Of a stretch of 12,593 nucleotides of DNA, positions 12,488 to 12,593 are shown piece by piece. The notes beneath the pieces are model-generated. The model searched no databases. It was given only the letters and a program-made list of their open reading frames with translations, and had not been told where the DNA came from. Source of the DNA: an uncultured bacterium (GTDB lineage Bacteria > Patescibacteriota > Minisyncoccia > Moranbacterales > GWC2-37-73). The position numbers and the translations under genes were made by a program. Positions within the stretch are counted from its first letter, which is position 1, and each line of letters begins with the position of its first letter. Where the stretch lies: positions 1 to 12,593 of the forward strand of contig CAIPMZ010000082.1 in NCBI GenBank assembly GCA_903866285.1, given 5' to 3'.

Positions 12488-12593
12488 ATTTTTGTATTTC
12501 CTAAGAAGCTAAAAAGCTAATGCCTAAGAAGTTTACCCTGTGGCGTATGCCACTGGGGTACTTTCCGATAGCCGGTCTGGCGTGCCTAATAAG
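12488..12593. repeat. Short direct repeats and a hairpin, no gene
   Basis: CCTAAGAAG occurs at 12500-12508 and 12523-12531, and a one-mismatch copy CCTAATAAG at 12585-12593 where the window ends. Between them TACCC-T-GTGGC and GCCAC-TG-GGGTA (12534-12560) form an imperfect hairpin around GTAT. The stretch could be an intergenic repeat element or the edge of a repetitive region; no open frame is convincing. Confidence 0.4.

Noticed and set aside
12534..12560. Second CsoR-type operator (TACCC ... GGGGTA)
   Set aside because: The arms are 17 bases apart with GTGGC/GCCAC pairing between them; it is a hairpin rather than the compact operator seen at 3840-3856, and no promoter is near.

Overview
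The window is A/T-rich bacterial chromosome with short gene names-style operons, very little Shine-Dalgarno signal and several promoters whose -10 box lies 6-8 nt from the start codon. Together with the style of the proteins (small secreted protein ending in a DxDxDG loop, many short open membrane proteins), this suggests a Candidate Phyla Radiation / Patescibacteria genome. That assignment is an inference from general appearance; there is no rRNA or other marker gene here.

Layout. 1-105 is the tail of an unidentified + strand gene, closed by a bidirectional terminator. 187-3224 is a leftward block: an ECF-type sigma factor (1465-2040), a three-TM membrane protein directly behind it (693-1451), a secreted Gly-rich protein with a Ca-binding-like loop (187-618), and upstream of the sigma gene a NapH/NosR-like polyferredoxin membrane protein (2079-3224). 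3387-3779 is a small leftward operon of a DUF2892 membrane protein and a 2[4Fe-4S] ferredoxin. It diverges from a rightward operon of an RND adaptor (3924-5054) and an RND pump (5020-8295). The 144-bp divergent region holds two nearly perfect sigma70-type promoters lying over each other in opposite directions, with a CsoR/FrmR-family-like G/C-tract palindrome between the boxes.

After two inverted repeats (8383-8539) comes a leftward Fic-domain protein (8544-9431) with a consensus promoter, then a 266-bp array of degenerate 51-bp units with alternating TTTTCACGnTTTT boxes (9451-9716). Next is a leftward operon of a small CxxC thioredoxin-like protein (10693-11007) and an ArsP-type permease (9722-10687). 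A dyad element (11111-11142) separates it from a rightward GHKL/Hsp90-like ATPase (11184-12446), which ends in a good terminator. The last 100 bases hold short repeats.

Functionally, most of the window reads as a metal/thiol/redox stress island: a sensor-like sigma module, iron-sulfur electron carriers, a thiol permease pair and a multidrug-type pump, the latter two operons linked by one metal- or persulfide-type operator. The regulator itself, and any outer-membrane channel for the pump, are not in the window. The most unusual signals are the overlapping operator-promoter pair at 3828-3866 and the 51-bp dyad array upstream of fic.
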